5,320 bases of DNA from NCBI GenBank assembly GCA_044376365.1, contig JBILLA010000182.1:1-5320 (forward strand). Direction: 5' to 3'. The position numbers and the translations under genes are program-made. Under the pieces are notes generated by a model. It had not been told where the DNA came from and made no database searches. It worked only from the letters and a program-made list of their open reading frames with translations. Below are positions 1-4,933 of the stretch, piece after piece (positions within the stretch are counted from its first letter, which is position 1; each line of letters starts with the position of its first letter). The DNA is from JBIKWN01 sp044376365. GTDB taxonomy: Bacteria > Bdellovibrionota_C > UBA2361 > JBIKWN01.

Positions 1-356
1 ATAAATTCATCAAAACCTGGTTTCTTGGGCCATCCAGCATAGTCTGACCCGACAATTTCTTTGAGCAACTTATCGCGAAGCTCCTTTACTGCTTCCATAT
101 TCGGAGCAAAACGTACGTCACAACTCAGAATAAACTGGGATTCCAGTCTGGGCATATAATCCTCAGGCAGCCTACCAAGCGTCACAGCAAAGTGCTCTTC
201 TTTAAGATTAACAAGGTCGAGTAAGCGAGAAGGATCTTCATTTCGATGATGTTCCTTCATTGCTTTGACCCATAAGCGTTGACGCACTCTCTCAATATCA
301 TCCAACACACCATTAAAATCGGTGAAAATATGCGGTGCTTCCTGAGATACGTGCAT
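1..356 (-). CDS. Partial unrecognised protein with a HAD-like first motif (N-terminal 118 residues)
   Basis: The frame is open from an ATG at 356 to the window edge, so the C-terminus is missing. The start is well supported: AGGAGG lies four bases upstream and a good promoter lies further up. I do not recognise the family. Residues 9-20 read HIFTDFNGVLDD, which resembles motif I of haloacid-dehalogenase (HAD) hydrolases (hydrophobic strand, then DxDGT/V L). D13 would be the nucleophile, but the second Asp is replaced by N15. Residues about 92-105 (FAPNMEAVKELRDK) resemble the helix that often precedes motif II in capped HADs, and the roughly 70 residues between would then be a cap. No signal peptide or membrane segment is visible, so a cytoplasmic soluble protein is likely. 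The HAD assignment rests on one motif and is weak, because motifs II-IV would lie outside the window. That this is a real gene is much more secure. Confidence 0.72.
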   Translation of the reverse strand, partial: MHVSQEAPHIFTDFNGVLDDIERVRQRLWVKAMKEHHRNEDPSRLLDLVNLKEEHFAVTLGRLPEDYMPRLESQFILSCDVRFAPNMEAVKELRDKLLKEIVGSDYAGWPKKPGFDEF

Positions 357-360
357 GGGT

Positions 361-366
361 CCTCCT
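361..366 (-). promoter_or_regulatory. Strong Shine-Dalgarno site of the partial left-edge gene
   Basis: On the minus strand AGGAGG is followed by ACCC and then the ATG at 356. It is a perfect Shine-Dalgarno core at a short but normal spacing and fixes the start of the left-edge gene. Confidence 0.8.
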
Positions 367-389
367 AAGATACGTTACAACAGTTCAAA

Positions 390-406
390 AGCCCTCAAAG
401 GGGGCT
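390..406 (-). terminator. Weak hairpin: possible terminator or 5' leader element
   Basis: The minus strand reads AGCCC, a 7-base spacer, GGGCT, then TTT. Flanking G-T and A-T pairs could lengthen the 5-bp stem. It lies 92 bp beyond the stop of the HEMQH gene and could act as its terminator. It also falls just downstream of the promoter at 418-446, so it would form the first structure in the leader of the left-edge gene. The U-tract is short and partly used in pairing, so neither role is certain. Confidence 0.35.
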
Positions 407-417
407 CTGGTATAAGC

Positions 418-446
418 ATTGTACCTTTTGCTTGATTGCTACTCAA
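418..446 (-). promoter_or_regulatory. Sigma70-type promoter for the left-edge gene
   Basis: On the minus strand TTGAGT (446-441, 4 of 6 to consensus) and TACAAT (423-418, 5 of 6) are separated by exactly 17 bases. Transcription would start near 411, giving a leader of about 55 bases that contains the hairpin at 390-406 and the AGGAGG site. This implies the left-edge gene can be transcribed independently of the HEMQH gene upstream of it. Confidence 0.55.
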
Positions 447-497
447 ACCAGGGGAAGGAACTCTCACATGCTCCCACTTTTAAGAATGCGCTAGCTA

Positions 498-1520
498 TCA
501 ATCAAGGCAACGAGCGACATTCTTCACTTGATTCATAACAAGGCCCTGTCCCTGTAAATTCTTGGTCTTATGAACAAAAAGTGGAAAAGACTCATCAAGT
601 ACTGCACCACTGCAAGATTTTAGATGTTCAAGAGACATCTTAAAAAGCTCATGGTACTGCTCATAGCATGCAGCATATTTATGAAGCACCTGCTTTGTGC
701 CCTCATCATGTGGCACTTTAAGAAAAAGTTTTGTTGTATATGTTTCAAGAAGCGTGTGATCGTACTCTTCAAAGCTGATTTTGTACACATTGTGGTCGGG
801 ATCATGGCTCGCCATATGCTCAGGATGTAAAACAGCCTCAGCAAGTGCCGCATGCATGCGCTGTGCAATCCATGAACCAAGCTCAAGCTTAGACTGCAAA
901 AGTATACAATACTTCTGACGCTTCACAGGATCCTCACTGTACATTGCAATAGCACGCGCAGCCTTACGGGCATCCCTCAGATGTGTAAAAACTTCTTCTC
1001 CTGAAACTGATGTCGCATAAGGATGATAAGGATTACTTGAGCGCATAGTCACGGCGTATGGAGTTGCTCTACCGCATGCTTTCATACGATGCAGAAAGCG
1101 ATGTTGCATCTCATGCGCAAGTGTTTGCGTTGCAGTAGAGTCATTGTTGCTTACTAAACCAGTAGCAGTGCTTGGTGAAAGTAGTATCTCATCAAAGGAT
1201 GCATTTGGATCAGTAGCAAAAAGGCCATTTGTACCTTTCTGCAGCTTTGCTCCACCTACGCCAAGACGCACTGGTTTTACCTTATCTGCAAGAAGACCCT
1301 TTGCAATTAGATTTATAGACGAGGCATCACTTGCCACAATCCACAGACACAAAGCATCATCATGCGCCCTAAGATATTCGATGCCATGGCTTTGAAAAAC
1401 AGCTTCAACACCTGAAAGCTCATCATGGTCATACGACAGACCACACTTTCCATGAGGCAAAGGCATCTCCATCTTTTGCAAAGAAGGAGCAAAATGAAAC
1501 GTTGAAGGACCAGCTACCAT
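498..1520 (-). CDS. Putative zinc metallopeptidase with HEMQH motif, family not recognised
   Basis: This is a 340-residue protein of unknown family. The clearest motif is H136-E137-M138-Q139-H140 in the helix-like stretch TLAHEMQH, the HExxH zinc-binding and catalytic signature of metallopeptidases. The two His would bind zinc and Glu137 would activate water. E175 or E176 (GEEVFTHLRD), about 35 residues later, is a candidate third ligand of gluzincin type; this is inferred from spacing only. There is no signal peptide or membrane segment, and seven Cys (26, 58, 149, 205, 285, 303, 338) fit a cytoplasmic protein, or one exported by a route without a cleaved signal. The C-terminal 130 residues look mainly helical. 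The ATG at 1520 is the first start after an in-frame TAG two codons upstream. It has no visible Shine-Dalgarno, so Met17 or Met19 cannot be excluded. It lies 138 bp downstream of the flagellin gene on the same strand. HExxH also occurs by chance, so activity is unproven. Confidence 0.8.
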   Translation of the reverse strand: MVAGPSTFHFAPSLQKMEMPLPHGKCGLSYDHDELSGVEAVFQSHGIEYLRAHDDALCLWIVASDASSINLIAKGLLADKVKPVRLGVGGAKLQKGTNGLFATDPNASFDEILLSPSTATGLVSNNDSTATQTLAHEMQHRFLHRMKACGRATPYAVTMRSSNPYHPYATSVSGEEVFTHLRDARKAARAIAMYSEDPVKRQKYCILLQSKLELGSWIAQRMHAALAEAVLHPEHMASHDPDHNVYKISFEEYDHTLLETYTTKLFLKVPHDEGTKQVLHKYAACYEQYHELFKMSLEHLKSCSGAVLDESFPLFVHKTKNLQGQGLVMNQVKNVARCLD

Positions 1521-1658
1521 ACTGGTCTATAATGGTACTGGCTTGTCGGCAGTAGTCAAACGCCAAAACTGAAATGCTTTTGAAAGGACTATCAATCAGG
1601 ATGACTTTTGTTTCCCTACATTACATAGCGCCATAGAATAATACGAAAGTAATCATAT

Positions 1659-3533
1659 TTACTTAAGCAACTTCAGGACTAATTGCCCAATTAAATTTGA
1701 CTGTGCAAGTATTGCGCTGCCCATTTTTTGTAGAATTTGATTTTTCACAAGATGAGCTGCTTCTTCCGCAACATCCACATCTACTATCCTACTTCTTGCT
1801 GCATCAGCATTCGTAACCGAAGAGTTGAGAGTGTATATCGACGTATGCACTCTACTTTGATAAGCACCAAGCAAAGATCGTTCAAGATTAATGCGGTTTG
1901 TGGAAGATTTAATCTTATCTAATGCGCTTCGTGCATCAAGCTGAGTTGAAATGTTAACATAATCAAGCAAATTAGTTTTAGTAGTATCTTGGGTATAAAG
2001 CCTTACTCCTGTTCCACCACCTGCGATAAACCCAGTCGTTAATATATCCGTCACGCCATCATTATTGACATCCCCGACGACAAACCGTGGTGCTGTATTA
2101 TTGGTGAGATCAGGAAATGAGGTCACCGTATTCGTTGTTCTTTCCGCCCCAAACGTACCGTCTCCGTTCCCTTTTCTATAACCTATGGTTGTATTAGAAG
2201 ATAAATAATAAACAAGATCATTCACACCATCGCCATCAAAATCAGTGATCGAGATGCCGTTAGGATCATTGGCTCCTACCGCAAGACTGACCAAGGTCTT
2301 AAACGTCCCGTCACCATTTCCAAAAGCTGTGTATACTCTATCATTTTGAGTGCTCGTAAACGCCACATCTAAGATCCCATCTCTATTAAGATCCCCAAAA
2401 CTATAATTATGATATTCACCGAAAGTAGCACTAAAAGTTCGAGTGAATGTACCATCAGCCCGTGCGAGATACAGATGACTTAAGCCACCACCGCCACCGT
2501 TAACGAACAAGTCAGCTCGACCATCGCCATTGAAATCGGCACTTTCAGTACTAAAGAAGTTAATAGCAGTAGTTGTTACAGCACTGCTAAATGTTCCATT
2601 AGCATTACCATTCATTAAATAGTAGTTCGACCCATTATTGCCATAGAAATCCTTGACACCATCTCCATTAAAATCGCCTACAGCTTTCAGTGATGTAATA
2701 GCAGCAGAAACAACGCTTGTTGCAGCAAAGTTTCTAGATGAGGTTTGAGCAATAACGTTGATCCCATTCGTATTAGAAAACACTAAATCATTATCACCAT
2801 CAGAATCATAGTCATAGGCATAGACCGGCGAGTTTAGAGAGACACTTGTAGATAAAACCTGCTGTGCCCCAAAACTGCCATCACCATTACCGAAACTAAT
2901 TCTTAGTTGCGCACTATTTCTTCCGATAACAATATCTTGATTTCCATCGCCATCTAAATCTACTAGTAGTGGACTTCCGAAAGCACCACCACTGGAAAAG
3001 TCAGTAGTTGTAGAAGCTGTAAAGGAACCTACTCCTTGATCCTGAGATAAATACGAACCTAGGATTGTCGCTATAGTGCTATAGCCAGCTTGAAGAGAAA
3101 GTGACCTCTGTCCTTGGTTATAGAAATCGATGCCATTAAATCGCGTTGACTGAATTATACGATTCATTTCTTGTGTTAATGCATCAGCCTCCTGCTGCAT
3201 TGAAACTCTTTGTACTCTACTCACGGTTCCATTTGCTGCTTGCTCTGCAAGCTCTGCTTGCCTTGCAAGCACATCTGACAGTGCAGCAAGCATACTATCA
3301 GCAATCATGAGCGCAGAAATGCCGTCATTTAAATTCGCAATGCCTTTTGTATAAACTCTTACATCAGTCTTTAATGAATCTGATATTGCTAAGCCTGCCG
3401 CATCGTCACTAGCTTTATTAATGCGCATTCCAGAGGAAAGTCTTTCAAAGACAGCACCAATCGACTCGGTAGATTTACCAAGTTGCCTTTGCGCCATCAG
3501 TGACGCCATGTTAGTGCCAAGAGTTATTGGCAA
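1659..3533 (-). CDS. fliC: Flagellin with an inserted seven-repeat FG-GAP beta-propeller
   Basis: This 624-residue protein is the structural subunit of the flagellar filament, exported by the flagellar type III system and polymerised outside the cell. Residues 1-165 are a flagellin N-terminal domain, including the hallmark stretch ASDDAAGLAI (41-50), AELAEQAANGT (93-103) and RFNG (131-134). Residues about 520-624 are the C-terminal domain (LGAYQSR, NADAARSRI, ILAQSNLIGQ, ending VLKLLK). Together these form the coiled D0/D1 core. Between them, residues about 179-517 replace the usual variable D2/D3 region with seven FG-GAP/VCBS-type repeats (see the separate entry). The protein has no Cys and no Trp that I can see, and no signal peptide, as expected for a flagellin. 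The start is TTG at 3533, supported by AGGAG five bases upstream and by flagellin-like residues immediately after it; the first ATG (Met9) would cut into the core. I found no convincing sigma28 or sigma54 promoter and no clear terminator. The symbol is used in the generic sense of flagellin. Confidence 0.95.
   Translation of the reverse strand: MPITLGTNMASLMAQRQLGKSTESIGAVFERLSSGMRINKASDDAAGLAISDSLKTDVRVYTKGIANLNDGISALMIADSMLAALSDVLARQAELAEQAANGTVSRVQRVSMQQEADALTQEMNRIIQSTRFNGIDFYNQGQRSLSLQAGYSTIATILGSYLSQDQGVGSFTASTTTDFSSGGAFGSPLLVDLDGDGNQDIVIGRNSAQLRISFGNGDGSFGAQQVLSTSVSLNSPVYAYDYDSDGDNDLVFSNTNGINVIAQTSSRNFAATSVVSAAITSLKAVGDFNGDGVKDFYGNNGSNYYLMNGNANGTFSSAVTTTAINFFSTESADFNGDGRADLFVNGGGGGLSHLYLARADGTFTRTFSATFGEYHNYSFGDLNRDGILDVAFTSTQNDRVYTAFGNGDGTFKTLVSLAVGANDPNGISITDFDGDGVNDLVYYLSSNTTIGYRKGNGDGTFGAERTTNTVTSFPDLTNNTAPRFVVGDVNNDGVTDILTTGFIAGGGTGVRLYTQDTTKTNLLDYVNISTQLDARSALDKIKSSTNRINLERSLLGAYQSRVHTSIYTLNSSVTNADAARSRIVDVDVAEEAAHLVKNQILQKMGSAILAQSNLIGQLVLKLLK
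1983..2999 (-). other. Region encoding the FG-GAP beta-propeller insert of flagellin
   Basis: Residues about 179-517 contain seven calcium-loop motifs of the form DxD/NxDGxxD, beginning at residues 192, 241, 287, 333, 381, 431 and 488. Spacing is 46 to 57 residues, the size of one propeller blade. All acidic or Asn ligand positions are kept in all seven. Five of the inter-loop segments carry the associated G-N-G-D-G-T-F type turn (214-221, 308-315, 358-363, 404-411, 454-461). Proteins of the FG-GAP class, including the integrin alpha head, fold as seven-bladed propellers, so seven repeats match one closed propeller. The fold itself is an inference from repeat count and spacing. The insert would project from the filament surface. 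Confidence 0.85.
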
Positions 3534-3538
3534 AATTA

Positions 3539-3543
3539 CTCCT
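3539..3543 (-). promoter_or_regulatory. Shine-Dalgarno site that decides the TTG start of flagellin
   Basis: AGGAG on the minus strand stands five bases before the TTG at 3533. No comparable site precedes the ATG at Met9, so this site supports initiation at TTG. Confidence 0.75.
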
Positions 3544-3549
3544 AAAAAA

Positions 3550-3559
3550 GACGTACGTC
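3550..3559. promoter_or_regulatory. 10-bp perfect palindrome in the flagellin leader
   Basis: GACGTACGTC reads the same on both strands. It sits just upstream of a T-run and the flagellin Shine-Dalgarno. It could be an operator half-site pair for a dimeric regulator, but a 10-bp palindrome can also occur by chance. Confidence 0.25.
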
Positions 3560-3563
3560 ACAA

Positions 3564-3583
3564 GTAAAAACGAGAACTTTTAC
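3564..3583. repeat. 6-bp inverted repeat with 8-base loop upstream of flagellin
   Basis: GTAAAA (3564-3569) and TTTTAC (3578-3583) are perfect inverted copies. The element ends about 30 bases before the flagellin start and is AT-rich, so a hairpin in RNA would be weak. An operator is an alternative. Confidence 0.3.
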
Positions 3584-3653
3584 AAATAAATAAATAGGAA
3601 GAATTTTCCTAGCTTAAGTACTTATTATTAATGGAAATATTGGTGTTTTTTAG

Positions 3654-3685
3654 ATCGCATAAAATGCACGTTACGTGATTGCGAT
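3654..3685. repeat. Nested inverted repeat upstream of flagellin
   Basis: Outer arms ATCGCA (3654-3659) and TGCGAT (3680-3685) enclose a second inverted repeat, CACGT T ACGTG (3667-3677). The gaps between inner and outer arms are unequal (7 and 2 bases), so it is not one clean hairpin. It lies about 120-150 bp upstream of the flagellin start, where a regulator could bind. Confidence 0.4.
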
Positions 3686-3783
3686 ACGATATGAGCCTAA
3701 TCAAGCCTCCAAAAAGTAGGGCTTCGTAGTTGGATAAGAAATAAGAGGATGAGCTCTAAATTCAAGTGTATAATGAAGAGCAA

Positions 3784-3921
3784 TTAGAAGGCCCAAGAGA
3801 GCAAGTTACCCTGTACCAAATACTTTTTACCAAATAGTTTTTCGTAACAGCCTAAAATCATTACGAATTTCAGAGCCGCCTTCCTCGCATCACCGATATG
3901 CCATGACTTTGCATAACTCAT
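3784..3921 (-). CDS. Possible 45-residue small ORF or gene remnant
   Basis: An ATG at 3921 opens a 45-codon frame ending in TAA at 3786-3784. The product contains GDARKAALKF and is basic and partly hydrophobic, with protein-like composition. The open frame extends nine codons further upstream, back to a TAA. There is no Shine-Dalgarno, no recognisable family, and the frame overlaps the short repeats at 3802-3842. It may be the tail of a gene lost when the region was rearranged, or simply chance. Low confidence. Confidence 0.15.
   Translation of the reverse strand: MSYAKSWHIGDARKAALKFVMILGCYEKLFGKKYLVQGNLLSWAF
3815..3842. repeat. 14-bp tandem duplication (two copies)
   Basis: ACCAAATACTTTTT (3815-3828) is followed directly by ACCAAATAGTTTTT (3829-3842). 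The copies differ at one base, which suggests a recent slippage duplication. Confidence 0.85.
3841..3867. repeat. 7-bp inverted repeat with 13-base loop
   Basis: TTCGTAA (3841-3847) and TTACGAA (3861-3867) are perfect inverted copies. No T-run of terminator quality follows on either strand, so a protein-binding site or chance is more likely than a terminator. Confidence 0.35.
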
Positions 3922-3941
3922 AAACCACAGAAATATGGGTG

Positions 3942-3981
3942 GGTAGACGAGTTACCCCGTAGGTAGACGAGTTACCCCGTA
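3942..3981. repeat. 20-bp perfect tandem duplication (two copies)
   Basis: GGTAGACGAGTTACCCCGTA occurs at 3942-3961 and again at 3962-3981 with no mismatch. Each copy contains an inverted pair GGTA and TACC around a 7-base centre; in the first copy this extends to GGGTA and TACCC. A diverged third copy of the right part lies at 3802-3817 (14 of 16 bases). The block ends 35 bp from the IS terminus. Confidence 0.9.
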
Positions 3982-4016
3982 CCTGCATTTTTCATCTTCT
4001 ATTCAACGAACTGAGG

Positions 4017-4051
4017 TGATCCCCATTTAGCGGAGCGCCCATTATGGGTAG
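4017..4051. repeat. Terminal inverted repeat downstream of the transposase
   Basis: It begins TGATCCCCATTTAGCGGA and ends ATTATGGGTAG. Aligned without gaps to the inverted end at 5281-5315 it matches at 26 of 35 positions, with identity concentrated in the outer 9 bases, the central CGGA and the inner 11. The inner end is only four bases from the orfB stop codon. Confidence 0.9.
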
Positions 4052-4055
4052 GCGA

Positions 4056-4886
4056 CTATTTTCTAATCCCCAGATGAGTTTGCCCCGAGAGTTCAAACTG
4101 CATTGGACTTAAATAGTTCAAGAAAGAATGAGCTCTTCTTGTGTTATAAAAACCTTCAATATACTTGAAGATTCTTTCCTCAGCATCTCTGCGAGTATTG
4201 AGGTTATAACTTTTTATTGCCTCAACTTTCAAGCTTCGAAAGAAAGATTCAGCAACAGCATTATCCCAACAGTTTCCTTTTCGAGACATACTCTGTCGTA
4301 AGCCATATTTATTCACAAGATTGCGATACTCTTCGCAGGTATACTGAATACCTCTGTCAGAATGAAGTACCAATCCACTATCTGGATTTCTCTTTACGAT
4401 AGCTTTCTGCAAAGCAAGACAAACAAGTTCAGCTGTAATTCTTTTACTTGTTGCCCAACCGACTACAGCTCGCGAAAACAGATCAATAACAACTGCCAGA
4501 TATAACCAGCCTTCTTCAGTCCAGATATAAGTTATATCAGTCACCCATACTTTGTTTGGTGCAAGTTGTACAAACTCACGATCGAGATGGTTATCAGCTA
4601 CTGGATTGGTATGCTCTGAATCTGTCGTTACAACATGACGCTTTGGCGCACCTTTACCTTTAACCCCAATTTTCCTCATTAATCTTCGGATTCTCTTTGG
4701 ATTAATGATAATTCCTTGGCGTCTTAAATTTCTTACAATTCTTCGAATCCCATAAGCACCAAAACTTTCAGCATGCAGCACCCGGATTAAATCCTCCAAG
4801 TGCTGATCTTCTATGTCTTTGGCGCTTACCTCTGAATTTCTCCATGTGTAATACCCAGAGCTACTAGCCCCAAGCACACGGCACAT
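4056..4886 (-). CDS. IS3-family transposase OrfB, DDE catalytic domain
   Basis: This is the catalytic part of the transposase, which in the family acts as an OrfAB fusion on the IS ends. Residues are numbered from the Met at 4886. An HTH_21-like region spans about 28-85. An RNase H-fold integrase core follows, with catalytic D117 (WVTDITY), D177 (LHSDRGIQY) and E213 (AVAESFFRSLK). D177 and E213 are separated by 35 residues, the DD35E spacing of IS3 elements. The end (FYNTRRAHSFLNYLSPMQF) is also typical. The frame stays open upstream of 4886 to the slippery site at 4973-4967, and the 27 codons in between (including YSFIESHRNIFPV) look like conserved OrfB sequence. The ATG at 4886 has no clear Shine-Dalgarno, so the main product is probably an OrfAB fusion of about 392 residues made by -1 frameshifting. 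No catalytic residue is missing. Confidence 0.95.
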   Translation of the reverse strand: MCRVLGASSSGYYTWRNSEVSAKDIEDQHLEDLIRVLHAESFGAYGIRRIVRNLRRQGIIINPKRIRRLMRKIGVKGKGAPKRHVVTTDSEHTNPVADNHLDREFVQLAPNKVWVTDITYIWTEEGWLYLAVVIDLFSRAVVGWATSKRITAELVCLALQKAIVKRNPDSGLVLHSDRGIQYTCEEYRNLVNKYGLRQSMSRKGNCWDNAVAESFFRSLKVEAIKSYNLNTRRDAEERIFKYIEGFYNTRRAHSFLNYLSPMQFELSGQTHLGIRK

Positions 4887-4933
4887 CGCTCGTACTGGAA
4901 ATATATTCCTATGGGATTCTATAAAGGAATACT

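Larger units (their letters stand above)
3534..4016. other. 483-bp region without a convincing gene, between flagellin and the IS
   Basis: This stretch must contain the flagellin promoter and 5' leader. I searched the minus strand for sigma28 (TAAA plus GCCGATAA), sigma54 (GG-N10-GC) and sigma70 patterns and found none good enough to call. It holds several inverted repeats (3550-3559, 3564-3583, 3654-3685, 3841-3867) and two tandem duplications (3815-3842, 3942-3981), listed separately. A 45-codon minus-strand frame (3784-3921) is the only protein-like stretch. Repeat density rises toward the IS end. Confidence 0.7.

Noticed and set aside
620..886. Open frames of 68-88 codons on both strands
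   Set aside because: They overlap the C-terminal half of the HEMQH gene in other frames and have unlikely composition, rich in Met, Cys and His runs.
1144..1395. 83-codon plus-strand open frame
   Set aside because: It lies wholly opposite the HEMQH gene, has no Shine-Dalgarno or recognisable motif, and is best explained as the antisense shadow of that gene.
1528..1533. Perfect TATAAT on the plus strand
   Set aside because: The nearest -35-like sequence (TTGAAG) is 20 bases away and no plus-strand gene follows.
1521..1658. Terminator after flagellin
   Set aside because: Only a 5-bp AT-rich pair (CAAAA and TTTTG) and a CTATG direct repeat are present; neither forms a GC stem with a T-run.
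1737..1922. 61-codon plus-strand frame
   Set aside because: Antisense to the conserved flagellin C-terminal domain; no supporting signal.
3578..3600. TAAAAGTT on the minus strand as a sigma28 -35 box
   Set aside because: The sequence 11 bases further on (TTGTGACG) does not resemble GCCGATAA.
3690..3710. Possible sigma54 promoter with GG and GC elements
   Set aside because: The spacing between GG and GC is 9 or 12 bases instead of 10, and the flanking consensus bases are missing.
3769..3774. Perfect TATAAT on the plus strand
   Set aside because: No -35 at 16-18 bases and no plus-strand gene downstream; the region is AT-rich so chance is likely.
3934..3952. Resemblance of TATGGGTGGGTAGACGAGT to the inner IS end (TATGGGTAGGCGACT, 4043-4057)
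   Set aside because: The match is short and needs a 4-base gap; too weak to claim a second IS remnant.
4217..4402. 61-codon plus-strand frame
   Set aside because: Antisense to the catalytic region of the transposase; no supporting signal.
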